Positions 1 through 9,975 of a DNA stretch of 64,000 nucleotides are shown here, piece by piece; the first letter of the stretch is position 1; every line of letters begins with the position of its first letter. Location: positions 6,279,629 through 6,343,628 of the forward strand of contig NC_079202.1 of the NCBI RefSeq assembly GCF_026745355.1, written 5' to 3'. The notes under the pieces were generated by a model. It saw only the letters and a list, made by a program, of their open reading frames with translations, had not been told where the DNA came from and did not search any database. A program made the position numbers and the translations under genes. The DNA comes from Beta vulgaris subsp. vulgaris. Its lineage: Eukaryota > Streptophyta > Magnoliopsida > Caryophyllales > Amaranthaceae.

Positions 1-89
1 GTATACATGGGTCCAAAGCTAGTATGAAGTAAGTAAGACACTACGTCAACTATCATAATACCGGGAAATGGCTAGCACCGCGTCAGATA

Positions 90-599
90 TCGTATGTAGC
101 ATTTACAACGGAGGACGCCAAAGGGATTATCTTTCCTCATGATGTCTCTTTGGTAGTATCTCTACATCTTTCCAACGCAATGGTCCATCGCGTCATTATA
201 GATGTCGGCAACTCTGCTAATATCCTATTTCTGCCAAAGTTTGAGAAGCTTGGCTTAGGAACATCATGCCTGAAATTGGTCTCATATCCGGTGATTGGGT
301 TCACAGGGGCGTCTGTAATCCCTGAAGGAACCATACAGTTACCGGTTAATTTGGGTGAAGGACCTCAATCTTGAGATCTTCTGATGGAGTTCATAGTGGT
401 CGATGTACCAACAACCTATAACGCCATCATTGTGCGTCCATTGATTCATGATGAACAAGCTATAATCTCAATATACCACTTGATCATAATATACACGTCA
501 AACATTGGAAAGCCGAAAAGATTGAAAGGAAACCCGGAATCAGCTAGGGCATGCTACTTGACGGCCCTAAAATCCTCGTCTCACAAAAGACCAACATAA
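90..599 (+). pseudogene. Ty3/gypsy retrotransposon protease-region fragment
   Basis: This is a remnant of the gag-pol polyprotein of a Ty3/gypsy element, probably of the Tat/Athila group. One frame reads through a segment with FPHDVSLVVSLHLS, then VHRVIIDVGNSANILFLP, which matches the retroviral-type aspartic protease active-site region (normally D-T/S-G-S-S-A-N-I-L). A second segment, FIVVDVPTTYNAIIVRP followed by a STYHL-like motif, is typical of the protease to reverse transcriptase linker of this lineage. The two halves are in the same frame but separated by a TGA stop at 372-374, and the catalytic T/S is Val, so it is dead. No reverse transcriptase follows, so it is a truncated copy. The lineage name is from motif memory; the protease call is firm. 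Confidence 0.72.
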
Positions 600-864
600 T
601 TTCCACCGTTAAAAAGAAAGTGGAGAGCAGAGAATAAGGCTAGTAGAGATTTGTCCATGGAAAATTTCGAGGGAAGGTTGGCACGCATGCCATGACCTAG
701 CCCTGAAGGAGAAATTGAAGAAGTAATTGTAGACGCAAATAGACCATAAAGAAAGGTTAAAATAAACTAAGTATTAATTATGAAACCCTAAAAACAACAA
801 TTAAAAAGTTCAAGGTATAAACTAAGTATTAATTACATGAAATTATTACCATAGAATCCGGATT
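600..864. other. AT-rich spacer, no gene seen
   Basis: This stretch follows the gypsy fragment and leads into the tandem repeats. No open frame, RNA gene or element end was recognised. Confidence 0.5.
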
Positions 865-969
865 GTACTGTAAAAAAGATGAAGGAATCCGAATTATTAC
901 ATGAATTGTACTGTAAAAAAGGTGAAGGAATCCGAATTATTACATGAATTGTACTGTAAAAAAGATGGA
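865..969. repeat. 43-bp tandem repeat, about 2.4 copies
   Basis: A 43-bp unit starting GTACTGTAAAAAA and ending ACATGAATT is repeated at 865-907 and 908-950, with a partial third copy. The units differ at about one position (AAGATGAAGG versus AAGGTGAAGG). Confidence 0.8.
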
Positions 970-1011
970 GAACTCCGGGAGAGGGTGACGAGTCAAACAA
1001 GGGTTGCAAGC

Positions 1012-1081
1012 GAGAGATGATGATGATTAGATAAATCGAGAGAGATGATGATGATTAGATAAATCGAGAGAGATGATGATG
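1012..1081. repeat. 28-bp tandem repeat (GAGAGATGATGATGATTAGA type)
   Basis: About 2.5 near-identical 28-bp units, made largely of GATGAT and AAATCGAGAGA blocks. Confidence 0.8.
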
Positions 1082-1317
1082 CTACAAATTGAGATATATG
1101 ATTATGGGGTTTAAATCTAGAATTTTTCTGGAAATCAGGAGTGAGAAAGAGAGATGAGGGGAGAGAGAAATGGAGATGAGAGGTGAGAGAAAGAGGATGA
1201 TTTTTGGGAAAGTATGAGTGTCGATTAATTGAAAATTTGAGAGCAAAATCGTATTAAAATTGTAATTAAAGGGGGCTAAACATTTGAAGGAGGAGAAGGA
1301 GGGAGAGAAACCCTAGC

Positions 1318-1535
1318 TAACCCGCTTAATATTTGAAACCCGCGAATTCATTTCAAATTTTTCTTTAAAAAAAAGCCCATAAAGGGCTGCATTTTTTAAA
1401 AAAACGCAGCCCTTTATGACTTATAGGGCTGTGTTTTTTTAGAAAACACATCCCTTTATTACTTATAGGGTTGCGTGTTTTAAAAAACCGCAAGTAATAA
1501 AGGGATGCGTTTTCTAAAAAAATGGCAACAGTGAA
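1318..1535. mobile_element. Degraded CACTA sub-terminal region
   Basis: The sequence alternates sense and antisense copies of an AAAGGGCTGCGTTTT-type motif (AAAGGGCTGC, CGCAGCCCTTT, GGGCTGTG, ATCCCTTT). It is preceded by a segment with CCCGCTTAATATTTGAAACCCGCGAATT. The same order, a CCCGC..AATATTT..CCCGCG stretch followed by palindromic GGGCTGCGC motifs, is seen at the right end of the complete CACTA element at 5357-6703. I infer an old copy of the same family. No clean CACTA terminus was found, so its borders are approximate. Confidence 0.6.
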
Positions 1536-2050
1536 TTTGAGAGAGAATTATGAAGATGATGATGTCCAAAATTTTAAGAAAATGGCAGCAGTGAAGTTCT
1601 GAGTTTTAATCAGATTTTGGAGTAATTAAAAGAATAAATAAAACAGATTTATTAGGGGGTTATGAAGGTTACAAAATACAAAGAATCGTCAAAATAAAAA
1701 AAGAAAAAGAAAATAAAGAATAAAAAACTTCTCCTTTTACCACCACATGGTCGGATGACCCAAACCGTAACCACACCAAATAATTTCGGCCCAAATCATC
1801 AAAGATCCATACATCAAAGGTCTGTCACGCGATAAATCGATAACTTCCTAAATCGCGCCTAAACTTTGAAAATAGTAAATAATAAAAAATAATTCTAATT
1901 AACTATATTATAAATAGAAATATAAATACACATATTCGCACGCCATATCATAAAAATAATAATTCGGCTCCCAATATTTATAAAAATAAAAATTATTTAT
2001 TTAGAGAAAATAATAGTTAAAACTTTGGCGAAAAACTAGGAGCGAAATTA
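1536..2050. other. AT-rich spacer, no gene seen
   Basis: A low-complexity, A-rich stretch. No element ends or coding frames were recognised. A GTTGTTACAC string near 2054-2062 resembles an LTR edge but has no partner. Confidence 0.4.
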
Positions 2051-2054
2051 TGGG

Positions 2055-2714
2055 TTGTTACACGGAGTGTCGTTCCGGTGTCGGGTGAATCAAGTTACAA
2101 AATGCTTGGGAAAGTTGATGGGGGGTTGGGTCTTGGCGTTCTTGAGTGCACAACCAAAGGGACGACATTTCATGTTCACTTGCCACGCCTCCTTTCGAAC
2201 GGCAATAGATCACGTATAACATCATGCGACGCACGTTGCGCATCGCAAGATGGATAATGGAGGATAATTTCTTATGACTCTAGTTGACGTAGTCGCGACA
2301 CCTGTAATGCGGGTCCAAAAACTCTCAAACTTATAATCGTCGAGAGTGTGCAAATCCGTTCCCGTAGGAGAATTAGGATCCCACCCAAAACAAGTATTTA
2401 AATCTTCAAAGGACATATCGCTTGTCTCATCATCTATGTCACGTGATAATTTACTTAGAATTCACTTACAAGTGACGGATAAGTGGGAACAGATTTGTTT
2501 AGGAATGAGGTTCAACCAATTTGTGCGCACAACAAACGCACATCTTTGTTAATGCCCTATATAGTGCATGAGCGTTGATGGTAAAATTCTGTAGACTTAA
2601 AATCGCGTTTGATATGCGTCCAAAAAAGTTTTTTCTCGATGGCGCTTGTAAGGTTAATATTAAATCTCTTCCATAGTTGGGAGGAGTCTTATTGATGGGA
2701 ATTTGTGGCCGCAT
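2055..2714 (-). pseudogene. Broken minus-strand retrotransposon-like ORF
   Basis: Three overlapping minus-strand frames, read from 2714 down to 2058, look like one decayed coding region. Recognisable stretches are FLKIN-AHALYRALTKM-like sequence, FEDLNTCFGWDPNS, and RRMMLYVIYCRSKGGVASEHE followed by MSSLWLCTQE. The last part resembles the open reading frame found downstream of pol in Athila-type elements, and an Athila-like integrase tail lies upstream on the same strand at 3545-3720. That makes a degraded minus-strand Athila-like element the best reading. The match is by pattern only and there are several frameshifts. Confidence 0.35.
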
Positions 2715-3009
2715 CTTGAGCTAAGTTAGATTTACGGCATTTAGATGACCTTGACATTGTTATGAAAATCGAAATTAAATTTTTGTTTAACTACAATGTT
2801 AAGGTTGTTTAATCACGTTAAGCTAACTTCCAAATTCAATCACAAATTAACTCAACAAGTACAATGTCACACTTATAAAGCTAACAAAAACACAAATACC
2901 AATACACAATATCAGCAAATATCTAATATATATTCCAACTAATCGACAAGCAAACCACTCAAAACCTACTATTATTTCATAACTAGGAAAAAGAAGTATA
3001 TAGAAATCA
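2715..3009. other. AT-rich spacer inside the presumed gypsy remnant
   Basis: No open frame or repeat was recognised between the broken ORF and the GC-rich block. Confidence 0.4.
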
Positions 3010-3250
3010 AGAAAGACCGGGCAAGCGGTGGAAACAGCTCGGGCGGTGCAGGGTGGGTAGGCTCGGGCTTGTTTCCCGGGCGAACCACGTTTTTTTTTTC
3101 CACAAGGCAGAAGGTCCCAAATCTGGATCCCTGGGCAAGCGGGCGGGCACATAGCCCGACTGAGCGTCCTAGCCCAGGTGAGCCACTTGTTTGCTCGGGC
3201 AGGCTCTTGTACATGGGTGGGCTTCACTTTAGGCTTGAACGAGCTCTAGG
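3010..3250. repeat. GC-rich CCCGGGC-type block, copy 1
   Basis: A GC-rich island in AT-rich DNA, with repeated GGGCGG, GCTCGGGC and CATAGCCC words. A related block lies at 4655-4915. Both contain the order GGCGGTG, GGTAG, TAGGCT, GGCTTGT, CCCGGGCG. These may be related non-coding segments of a gypsy element. Confidence 0.55.
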
Positions 3251-3544
3251 CTCCTTAGCCATTTCTCTCTCCTTTTTTTGTTTCATAGATTACCTAAAAC
3301 AATTAGACAAGAATTAGTGAGAAAAAGTAAAAATTACTAAAAATAATATAAATAATATTAAAAGGAAAGGAAGTATGAAGAAGAGAAAGTAGGAAATTTG
3401 GGTTGCCTCCCAAAAACACTTGTTTTTAGGGTCTTTAGCTTGACCATGATGGAATGTGTGTTGCATGTTGTAGGAGGGGGGGGGGGAGTGAAGTCCCCAA
3501 TAATGGTAGTAGAGATTGGTCTAACAAAGGCATCACCATAGTGA
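3251..3544. other. Presumed post-pol untranslated DNA of an Athila-like element
   Basis: On the minus strand this runs downstream of the integrase tail. It contains a GGGAGGCAACCC motif (plus strand GGGTTGCCTCCC near 3400), which is often seen just after pol in Athila-type elements. That association is from general knowledge, not a search. Confidence 0.4.
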
Positions 3545-3720
3545 TTTGAGCTTTTCGGGGAAGAGCTTCAATCGTCAATGGGCTTCGGCTTGGACAAGAG
3601 ATGGTGACCGAGCCATAAGGAAATACTTCCTTCACTTCATAAGGGCCACCGCTTCTTGATTTCAGCTTTACAGGGTAGAGCTTCAATCGTGAGTTGTAGA
3701 GGAGGACTTGGTCACCACAT
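3545..3720 (-). pseudogene. Ty3/gypsy (Athila-like) integrase C-terminal fragment
   Basis: Minus-strand translation gives a run with [19 protein letters not shown] followed by [19 protein letters not shown]. This matches the end of integrase in Athila/Tat-like gypsy elements, where the usual form is R-L-x-L-F-P-G-K-L-K-S-R-W-x-G-P-F. Only this tail is preserved. The normally conserved G-K-L-K-S is V-K-L-K-S and the W is S, signs of decay. It supports a minus-strand gypsy element spanning roughly 2.0-3.7 kb. Confidence 0.65.
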
Positions 3721-4654
3721 TAAAACTATTGGAATCAAATTAGGAAAAGCAATATGAATGGGAAGTCACCATAATCATAGTTCACATCTAACAACCAAAT
3801 AGAGATAGGGGGTTGACATGCATTGGGGATATGCAAAGGCAATAAACAAAGCTAAACATCTCTAAAAGCTTTGTTAGGGAGTTTAGAGTCCTAATTATGG
3901 CAACAAAACCTATAAGTCGAGGTGTTATCACCTAGCTAGGCCAAGTTAAGAATTGAAATCAAAGCCAAGTTAATTTCAATCAACAAGTGATGTGCAACAA
4001 CTAATCAATCAATCATGAGGGTCATCCACATAAAAGTAAACCATTAAATGGGCAACAAAGGATCAAAAGGTGATGGAGCTCAGATTAACTAAGTCACCAA
4101 TCAACATCAAAAATTGAAATTGCACAAATCTTAAGCATAACCAACCCAATAAACTCTATTCATGAAAATAGGACGCAAACAATGATTGAGCTACTCCCAA
4201 TTTTATAATGAACTACTCACTATCCATTATACTACTAGACATTCTAAGCATGGAAAAACTAGCAATAAATCACCAAAACATAAATAATTTAAAGAATGAT
4301 CTAGTAAATAAACAAGAAAAAGTAAGGAGAAAATGAAAAGTTAATCTAGATTAACTATTAAGCATGAAGATTAAACAATGAAAATATGAAACTAACAAAG
4401 TAGAAATGCATAAAAACAATGAAAAAGAAAGAAAGGGTTGAGAGGATTTCTAAGGAAACAAGAAACTTCCAAGAAATGTAATTGTCACTTTTTCATTAAT
4501 TTTCAATCTCCAAATTCCCCTCTTAAGCCAAGTTTTCTCTCTCCTACACTAGTAAATAAGATTAGGGTTCTAAAAATCTTGATTCCTTTCCAACATAGAC
4601 TAGAGGAGTATCTATACCCCCCTCTAGTTACATAAGTCGTAAAACAAAAGAAAT
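3721..4654. other. Gene-free AT-rich stretch
   Basis: No coding frame, element end or RNA gene was recognised here. Base composition is similar to the flanking retrotransposon debris. Confidence 0.4.
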
Positions 4655-4915
4655 CTCGAAAAAGGCCCAATGACCAGTGGCCCTTGCGGGCTAGACAGGG
4701 TCCAGGCAGAGTGTTGGAAGGAGCCCAGGTGGGCCAGTTACATAGCCCAGGCGGTGGAGGGTAGTTAGGCTGAGGCTTGTACCCCGGGCGTGCGCCAATT
4801 TTCACAAACTAGGCAGAATGTCTGGCCACTGAAGAGCCTGGGCGAGAGGCCACATAGCCCGGGCGGTTTGTCTAGAGCTCAGGCGGTCCTTGGGCTTCCC
4901 GGACAAGCTTCTTCC
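4655..4915. repeat. GC-rich CCCGGGC-type block, copy 2
   Basis: Partner of the block at 3010-3250. It shares CATAGCCC, GGCGGTGGAGGGT-like and CCCGGGCG words in the same order but is diverged. Confidence 0.55.
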
Positions 4916-4985
4916 TCCTTGCTTCCCTTTCTTTGCTCCCCTCTAAGCTTGTAGGAGCTTAAGTTCCTACACATCAAAGATCAAA

Positions 4986-5208
4986 TCTCTATTATATAAG
5001 GCAACACATAGGGGACACCACAAAAAATAGAAAAAATAATAAAAGAAAAAAAAAGGGAGATAACTAACTGTTTCATTTGAATGAAAAAAGGGGGGATTAG
5101 GATATTTAAAGTAAACATCAGTTTTTTGAGAAAACAAAATGTAAAGACGTTTTTGTACTCGTGCTAAGAGAGAGTTAGATAGCACGCATTGCGTGCATGT
5201 AAGACTAG
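4986..5208 (+). mobile_element. Short non-autonomous Helitron
   Basis: The element begins with TCTCTATTATATAAGG after an A at 4985. It ends with the hairpin GCACGCATTGCGTGC followed by ATGTAAGACTAG and then a T at 5209. A 5' TC, a 3' hairpin plus CTAG, and insertion between A and T are the Helitron signature. Two more copies with matching ends are at 13733-14333 (minus) and 46225-46469 (plus), and the last is also alike internally. At 223 bp it has no coding capacity. Confidence 0.88.
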
Positions 5209-5356
5209 TAGAAGAGTAAAGGAAGGGGGGATGCAAATACATGTACACGTGCTAAGAGAGAGTTAGATAGCAAAAGAGGTGCAATTAAGGAAAAAGAAAA
5301 CTAAAATGCAAAATGAAATAAGTAAAATAGCGTAAAAACTACCCTAAGAGTAAGAT
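5209..5356. other. Spacer with duplicated Helitron-internal string
   Basis: It contains a second copy of the string GTGCTAAGAGAGAGTTAGAT near 5250, identical to one inside the Helitron near 5161. Confidence 0.6.
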
Positions 5357-6703
5357 CACTAGTGGAAAAATGAAGAAGGGCTGCGCTGAAAAAGGCCTGT
5401 AGGGCTGTGCTTTTTGACAGCAGCCCTTTCAATAGCAGCCCTTCACATTTTTAGTAGGCTGCGCTAGAAAAGCGCAGCCCTTCACTGTGAAGGGCTGCGC
5501 TTTTTAGGTAAAAGCACAGCCCTTCATAGCTAGAAGGGCTGCGCTTTTTAGGTAAAAGCGCAGCCCTTCATGGCTAGAAGGGCTGCGCTTTTACCTAAAA
5601 CGCGCAGCCCTTCCTACCAAAAAAAAGAAAAAAGTTTTTTTTTTGACATTTTTTTACTCATAATTTCACATTTTCTGAAATTATACAGAAGAGAAGAGAA
5701 ATGAAACGAAAATAAACCCAAAAAAAAAACAAAAAAAAGAACGAAACGAAAATGAAAAAAAGGAACAAAAACTAATATACAAAAGTTATAGATCTGAAAA
5801 TACAAATTAATCAAAAGGAATATGAAAATACAAGAACATTAATCAAAACAAAGAGAAGTATACAAGAACATTAAATCAAAACAAAGAGAAGTATACAAGA
5901 ACATTAAATCAAAACAAAGAGAAGTATACAAGAACATTAATCAAAACAAAGAGAAGTATACAAGACTACCTATAGATCTGAAAATACAAGAACTCCCTCC
6001 AAACATTAACCTAATAATGTTTAAATACATAAAACAAAACCCTAATACATAATTAAGGAAAAAGAAAATTCGGAAAAACTTAAAATGGCTATTTGGAGGC
6101 TTAAACAAACTCGGATGGCTTAAAAAGCCTAAACGTCATGGCATAGCGGTGAGATTGACTCGTTGGGCCGTTCCGCTTTCGAAAAAGTATCACAATAGGC
6201 AATCGGACTCCGTCGGCATGATTCGTGCAAATCATTTCAGGCTTTTTGTCGCGTTTGTCGCATTTTCTGGGAGTTTTTGAGAGAGAAGAGAGGATGAGAG
6301 AGGAGGAAAGGGAGGAGGGTTGTGAGAGAGGAGAGAGAAGGAGGAAAAATGGATGAGGGACGTGAGAGAGGAGAGAGAAGCAGGGATAATATATCTGAAG
6401 CCCGCTCAATATTTCAAAGCCCGCGATTTTCTTATTTCAAATTTTTTTAAGAAGGGCTGTGCTTTTCTTCAAAAGCGCAACCCTACTTATAAAAAGCGCA
6501 GCCCTTCACATAGTAGGGCTGCGCTTGTAGAAAAAGCGCAGCCCTTCTGAAGTAAGAAGGGCTGCGCTTTTTCTACAAGCGCAGCCCTTCTGTTATGTAG
6601 GGCTGCGCTTTTGTACAAAAGCGCTACCCTTCACTAGTAGGGCAACGCTTTTATCAAAAGCACAACCCTTCCTCCGCAGCCCTTCCTTTTTTTTCCCCTA
6701 GTG
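5357..6703. mobile_element. Complete non-autonomous CACTA element, TSD GAT
   Basis: The left end is CACTAGTGGAAAAATG and the right end is CCTTTTTTTTCCCCTAGTG, i.e. imperfect CACTA terminal inverted repeats. Both sides are flanked by GAT (5354-5356 and 6704-6706), the 3-bp target duplication expected for CACTA. Sub-terminal regions (about 5375-5620 and 6450-6690) are packed with alternating orientations of AAGGGCTGCGCTTTT. Such repeats are typically binding sites for the TNPA-like protein. The 1.35 kb interior has no transposase. The same motifs occur at the left end of the decayed autonomous element starting at 9667, which is a plausible source of its transposase. Confidence 0.93.
5826..5965. 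repeat. Roughly 35-bp tandem repeat, four copies
   Basis: A unit containing AGAGAAGTATACAAGAACAT and TCAAAACAA is repeated four times inside the non-autonomous CACTA element. Some copies differ by one A (ATTAATC versus ATTAAATC). Confidence 0.85.
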
Positions 6704-6706
6704 GAT

Positions 6707-7199
6707 AAATCTCACTCATCAGCAACCCAACTCTACCAGAGTATTATAGTTCCTACCGAACTCTACCCTATGTATAGCTACACTATTTACTACTTGCCAT
6801 AATTTAAATCGTTGTTAGTCATAGAGTGAAGACTCTCAGATAAATTTTGGGAATTATAATTTGAAGCCACGCTTAAAAAGCGATATGAGATGTACGAAGG
6901 AAATTTGTGGGGAATAAAATACCCGAAATAATGAAACTGAGCAATAAATTGCACAAACAGCTCTGAAACGCTTGAAAGTGGAGCAGATTTCAACGGTTAA
7001 ATCAACCAGCAGAAAAGCTTGAAGATGTGGTAAATTATGATTCATAAATTGATGATGAGTGATTATGTTTTTAACGGATTTGAAGAAGAATTGAAAGTGT
7101 TGTAAGCAAAGTAAGATTTGAGTTTAGAGCGTTTCAGAGCTGTTTTTGAAGAAAGTTTGAAAGTGAAATGAGGGGGAAGCTAACCCTATTTATAGCCGA
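6707..7199 (-). other. LTR/5'-untranslated-like DNA with minus-strand TATA box
   Basis: On the minus strand a CTATAAATAGGG box lies near 7185-7196. It is followed by a C/T-rich leader and short overlapping frames (6790-7045) that I do not recognise as a protein. This looks like the promoter and leader of a retrotransposon LTR. The inference rests on the box and leader only. Confidence 0.35.
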
Positions 7200-7960
7200 T
7201 TTAGCGGCCCGAATCAGAAGACTTTTTAACTTCCTATCCGGATCATGCCACGTGTTATTACATGCAAACCAGTTGTTAAGCAGTTACCTAGGGGCTTGCC
7301 AGAAATCGCACAAAAATCGAAGCTACGATTCATATTCAATAAGCTAGCTTTATCTTTTGTCGTTCCCACATGATTCTGAAGTTCAACTCAAGAACATACA
7401 ACACCCATGACGGCCAAGATGTGGACTAAACCAGATATAACTGTGCCAGTCATAACCGCTTGGGGGCTAGTTATATGAGGGTTGTCCAAGTTCTATACCA
7501 GTCAAGTTAGACCGCCAAAGACCGTCATGATCAAACATACAAGGTATCTTTGGATAACTCGAATCAAGGCCGACTTGATACCAGTTTTACTATCATATTG
7601 TTCCTTATGAATCACCTTGTCAATGTTAATTGCTTGGGCCATTCTACATGAGCCTTATCAAGCACCTTATCATTGTTAATTGCTTGGGCCATTCTACATG
7701 AGCCTGCGCTTGATCCAGTGTTATCTTAATAAGGCTTATGGGCCTAACGATAATAGAATTGTATTCAGCTAATAGGAGCAATGACCTACATAGCTTGGGA
7801 CACTGCCGGCTCTTATAAATACCTCATGCCTTGAGTCATAAGGTACGTTCACAATCACAAGTATACTCTATTTGAGAGTTATCGGCTTTCTCCTTACCGA
7901 CTTAGGCATCAGAGGGTGTGTTCCTCGAATCAACCCCCAAGGTTAGTTTATGTGTCATGT
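7200..7960 (+). mobile_element. Probable Ty3/gypsy LTR fragment
   Basis: A plus-strand TATAAATA box sits at 7814-7821. It is followed about 90 bp later by a stretch with CCGACTTAGGCATCAGAGGG and then AATCAACCCCCAAGG. These resemble the R-U5 end of Tat-type gypsy LTRs. No second LTR, PBS or target duplication was found, so borders are approximate. Confidence 0.42.
7613..7705. repeat. 50-bp tandem duplication
   Basis: A unit starting CACCTTGTCAATGTTAATTG and containing GGGCCATTCTACATGAGCC is present twice in tandem. The second copy is truncated and has a one-base difference (TCAATG versus TCATTG). Confidence 0.9.
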
Positions 7961-9333
7961 ATTGTAGGTCATTAAACTAGCTCACGAGATAAGGAGATAC
8001 TGTTCACTCCAACCCTACTTATTCCATACCAAAATACCCACATTTCTTCAACTATAGAGCCATCAATATCAAGTGGAGTAGGTAAAAGCGAGAGATTTCA
8101 AAGACAATCATCTGAGACCTAGTAGTGGTCCTAAAATAAGGTATTACGACCATTTCCAACACCTAAGGTCGAACCTTTGTTAAGTCATTTGGCATTTACC
8201 CACCATCCATTTGACATGTTTAAGATTGGAGCAAACATGTCAATGTCACATGTCCTTTTACAGTACTTGTGGTGTAAAACTCATGACCAAAGAGTATTAG
8301 GTTATGAGAAAACCAGTCATCCAAGTTTAATAAGAACGGTCGAGTTAGCTTGACGAGAGCAACGTAGTTCTATCCCACCTATGTCTCGGGGAAGTTGCAA
8401 AGTGTCCCAAGTGAGTAAGTGAATTCGTTTTTTTCTCTTTAGTACTACCCCAAATAAACCTCCTTGTGTGTTTGTCAATTTCGTCACAGATAGTGCGAAG
8501 TATTTTCGATGTCTGCATCTAATAAGTGGCTAAGGTAATGATAGTGGACTTGGCAAGGGTGATGCATCCTAATTATGAAAGATGTTTGGATATGCAGCTC
8601 GAAAGAGCCCTGATAGTCTAACTGAATGGATTATACTAGTCACTAAATTGATAAACCTAGTCATTAAGTGAATTAAAGAATATGATTATTAAAGGATTAA
8701 ACTAGTTAGTAAATGGATTAAATTGGTCAATAAATAGATTAAACTAGTAAATATATTAAGAAAAATGGATCATTCTCTTTATAAAAAGGGTCTCTTACAA
8801 GACCAATTGTGCAAAGAAATTAATAGGAGCAAATATCAACTCGATGAGTCAGAAAGAGAGTAGGTGCACTTAAGTCAAAAGAGGGAAAAGGTGGGATGAG
8901 TTTCATAAAAAGCGAAGAAATCTTTTTCATTACTTTTAATGATATTTAATATTCTCTATATAACTTTTGGAGTGGTAATATTGGTGTCAAAGTTTGAAAA
9001 CTTTGGTGATGTGTAGTAATTATTACATATGAATATATTTATGTATAATATTGTTAGACTCGTTTCGATATTTAGTTTATGAATATCAATTTTTCATAAT
9101 TATTAATAAACTTATTTACAGATATTAACGGTCAAAAATGTGAATTGAAGACATGAAGTATAATAATCCCTTGGTAAGATCAAGGAAAGAACTTTTTCTT
9201 CCTCCATAAAAAATTCTTCTAAAAATTCTGAACCTAATCTTTTCAAAAAAGAACATATAGTACTTTTGTGTTTAAGAGACAAAGTTCTAGCACAAGAAAG
9301 TTATAAAAAGTTGGAACGAAAGTAAAAAATATA
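7961..9333. other. Gene-free stretch
   Basis: No open frame of note. Around 8620-8760 a loose ATTAAACTAGT..AAATGGATTAA motif recurs a few times. The rest is unremarkable AT-rich DNA. Confidence 0.4.
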
Positions 9334-9620
9334 CTCCCTCCGTTTCCTAAAGATCTTTCCTCTTTCCATTTAAGTGCGTTTCCAAAAAATCTTTCCTTTT
9401 TCCCTTTTTACCCTCTCATGTCCCTATCATCTGGTCCACCATTACATTATTAATTCAATTTTACTCTCTTTCTCTCTCCTACTTTAACCCATTTTTATGT
9501 GTTTATTTATTTTAACCCCTTTCTCTCTCCTACTTTACCTACCCCATACCCCACACAAATGGATCCTCCTTGGTATCTGTGGGAACAATAACAAGGAAGA
9601 TCTTTAGAAAACGAAGGGAG
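9334..9620. mobile_element. Stowaway-type MITE
   Basis: It starts CTCCCTCCGTTTCC, ends AAAACGAAGGGAG and is flanked by TA on both sides (9332-9333, 9621-9622). This is the Stowaway (Tc1/mariner) pattern. A close relative lies at 22474-22791; both carry ATGGATCCTCCTTGGTATC internally. Confidence 0.9.
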
Positions 9621-9679
9621 TACAAAGAGAACAATTTTGTAATTAGATGATTTTTACTTTTTTATACACTAGGGAAAAA

Positions 9680-9945
9680 AAGGAAAGGCTGCGCAGGAAG
9701 GGCTGCGCTTTTGAAGAAAAGCGCAACCCTTCACTTAGTAGGGCTGCGCTTGTAGAAAAAGCACAACCCTTCTTACATTCAGAAGGGCTGCACTTTTTCT
9801 ACAAGCGCGACCCTACTAAGTGAAGGGTTGCGCTTGTAAAAAAAGCGCAGCCCTTCTGACTTAGTAGGGCTGCGATTGTAAAAAAAGCGCAGCCCTTCTG
9901 TTATGTAGGACTGCGCTTTTTGTTACAAGCACAACCCTTCGTTGA
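9680..9945. repeat. CACTA sub-terminal palindromic repeats
   Basis: About ten alternating copies of GAAGGGCTGCGCTTTT and its complement, including AAAAAGCGCAGCCCTTC. They are presumed TNPA-type binding sites of the element starting at 9667. Confidence 0.85.
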
Positions 9946-9975
9946 ATTTTTTATTTTGATTGAATTAGTGCGCGC

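Noticed and set aside
5375..6690. Hairpin RNA or CRISPR-like array suggested by regular palindromic repeats
   Set aside because: The repeats sit just inside CACTA termini with a GAT target duplication and vary in spacing and orientation. Sub-terminal transposase-binding repeats explain them, and CRISPR is not expected in a plant nucleus.
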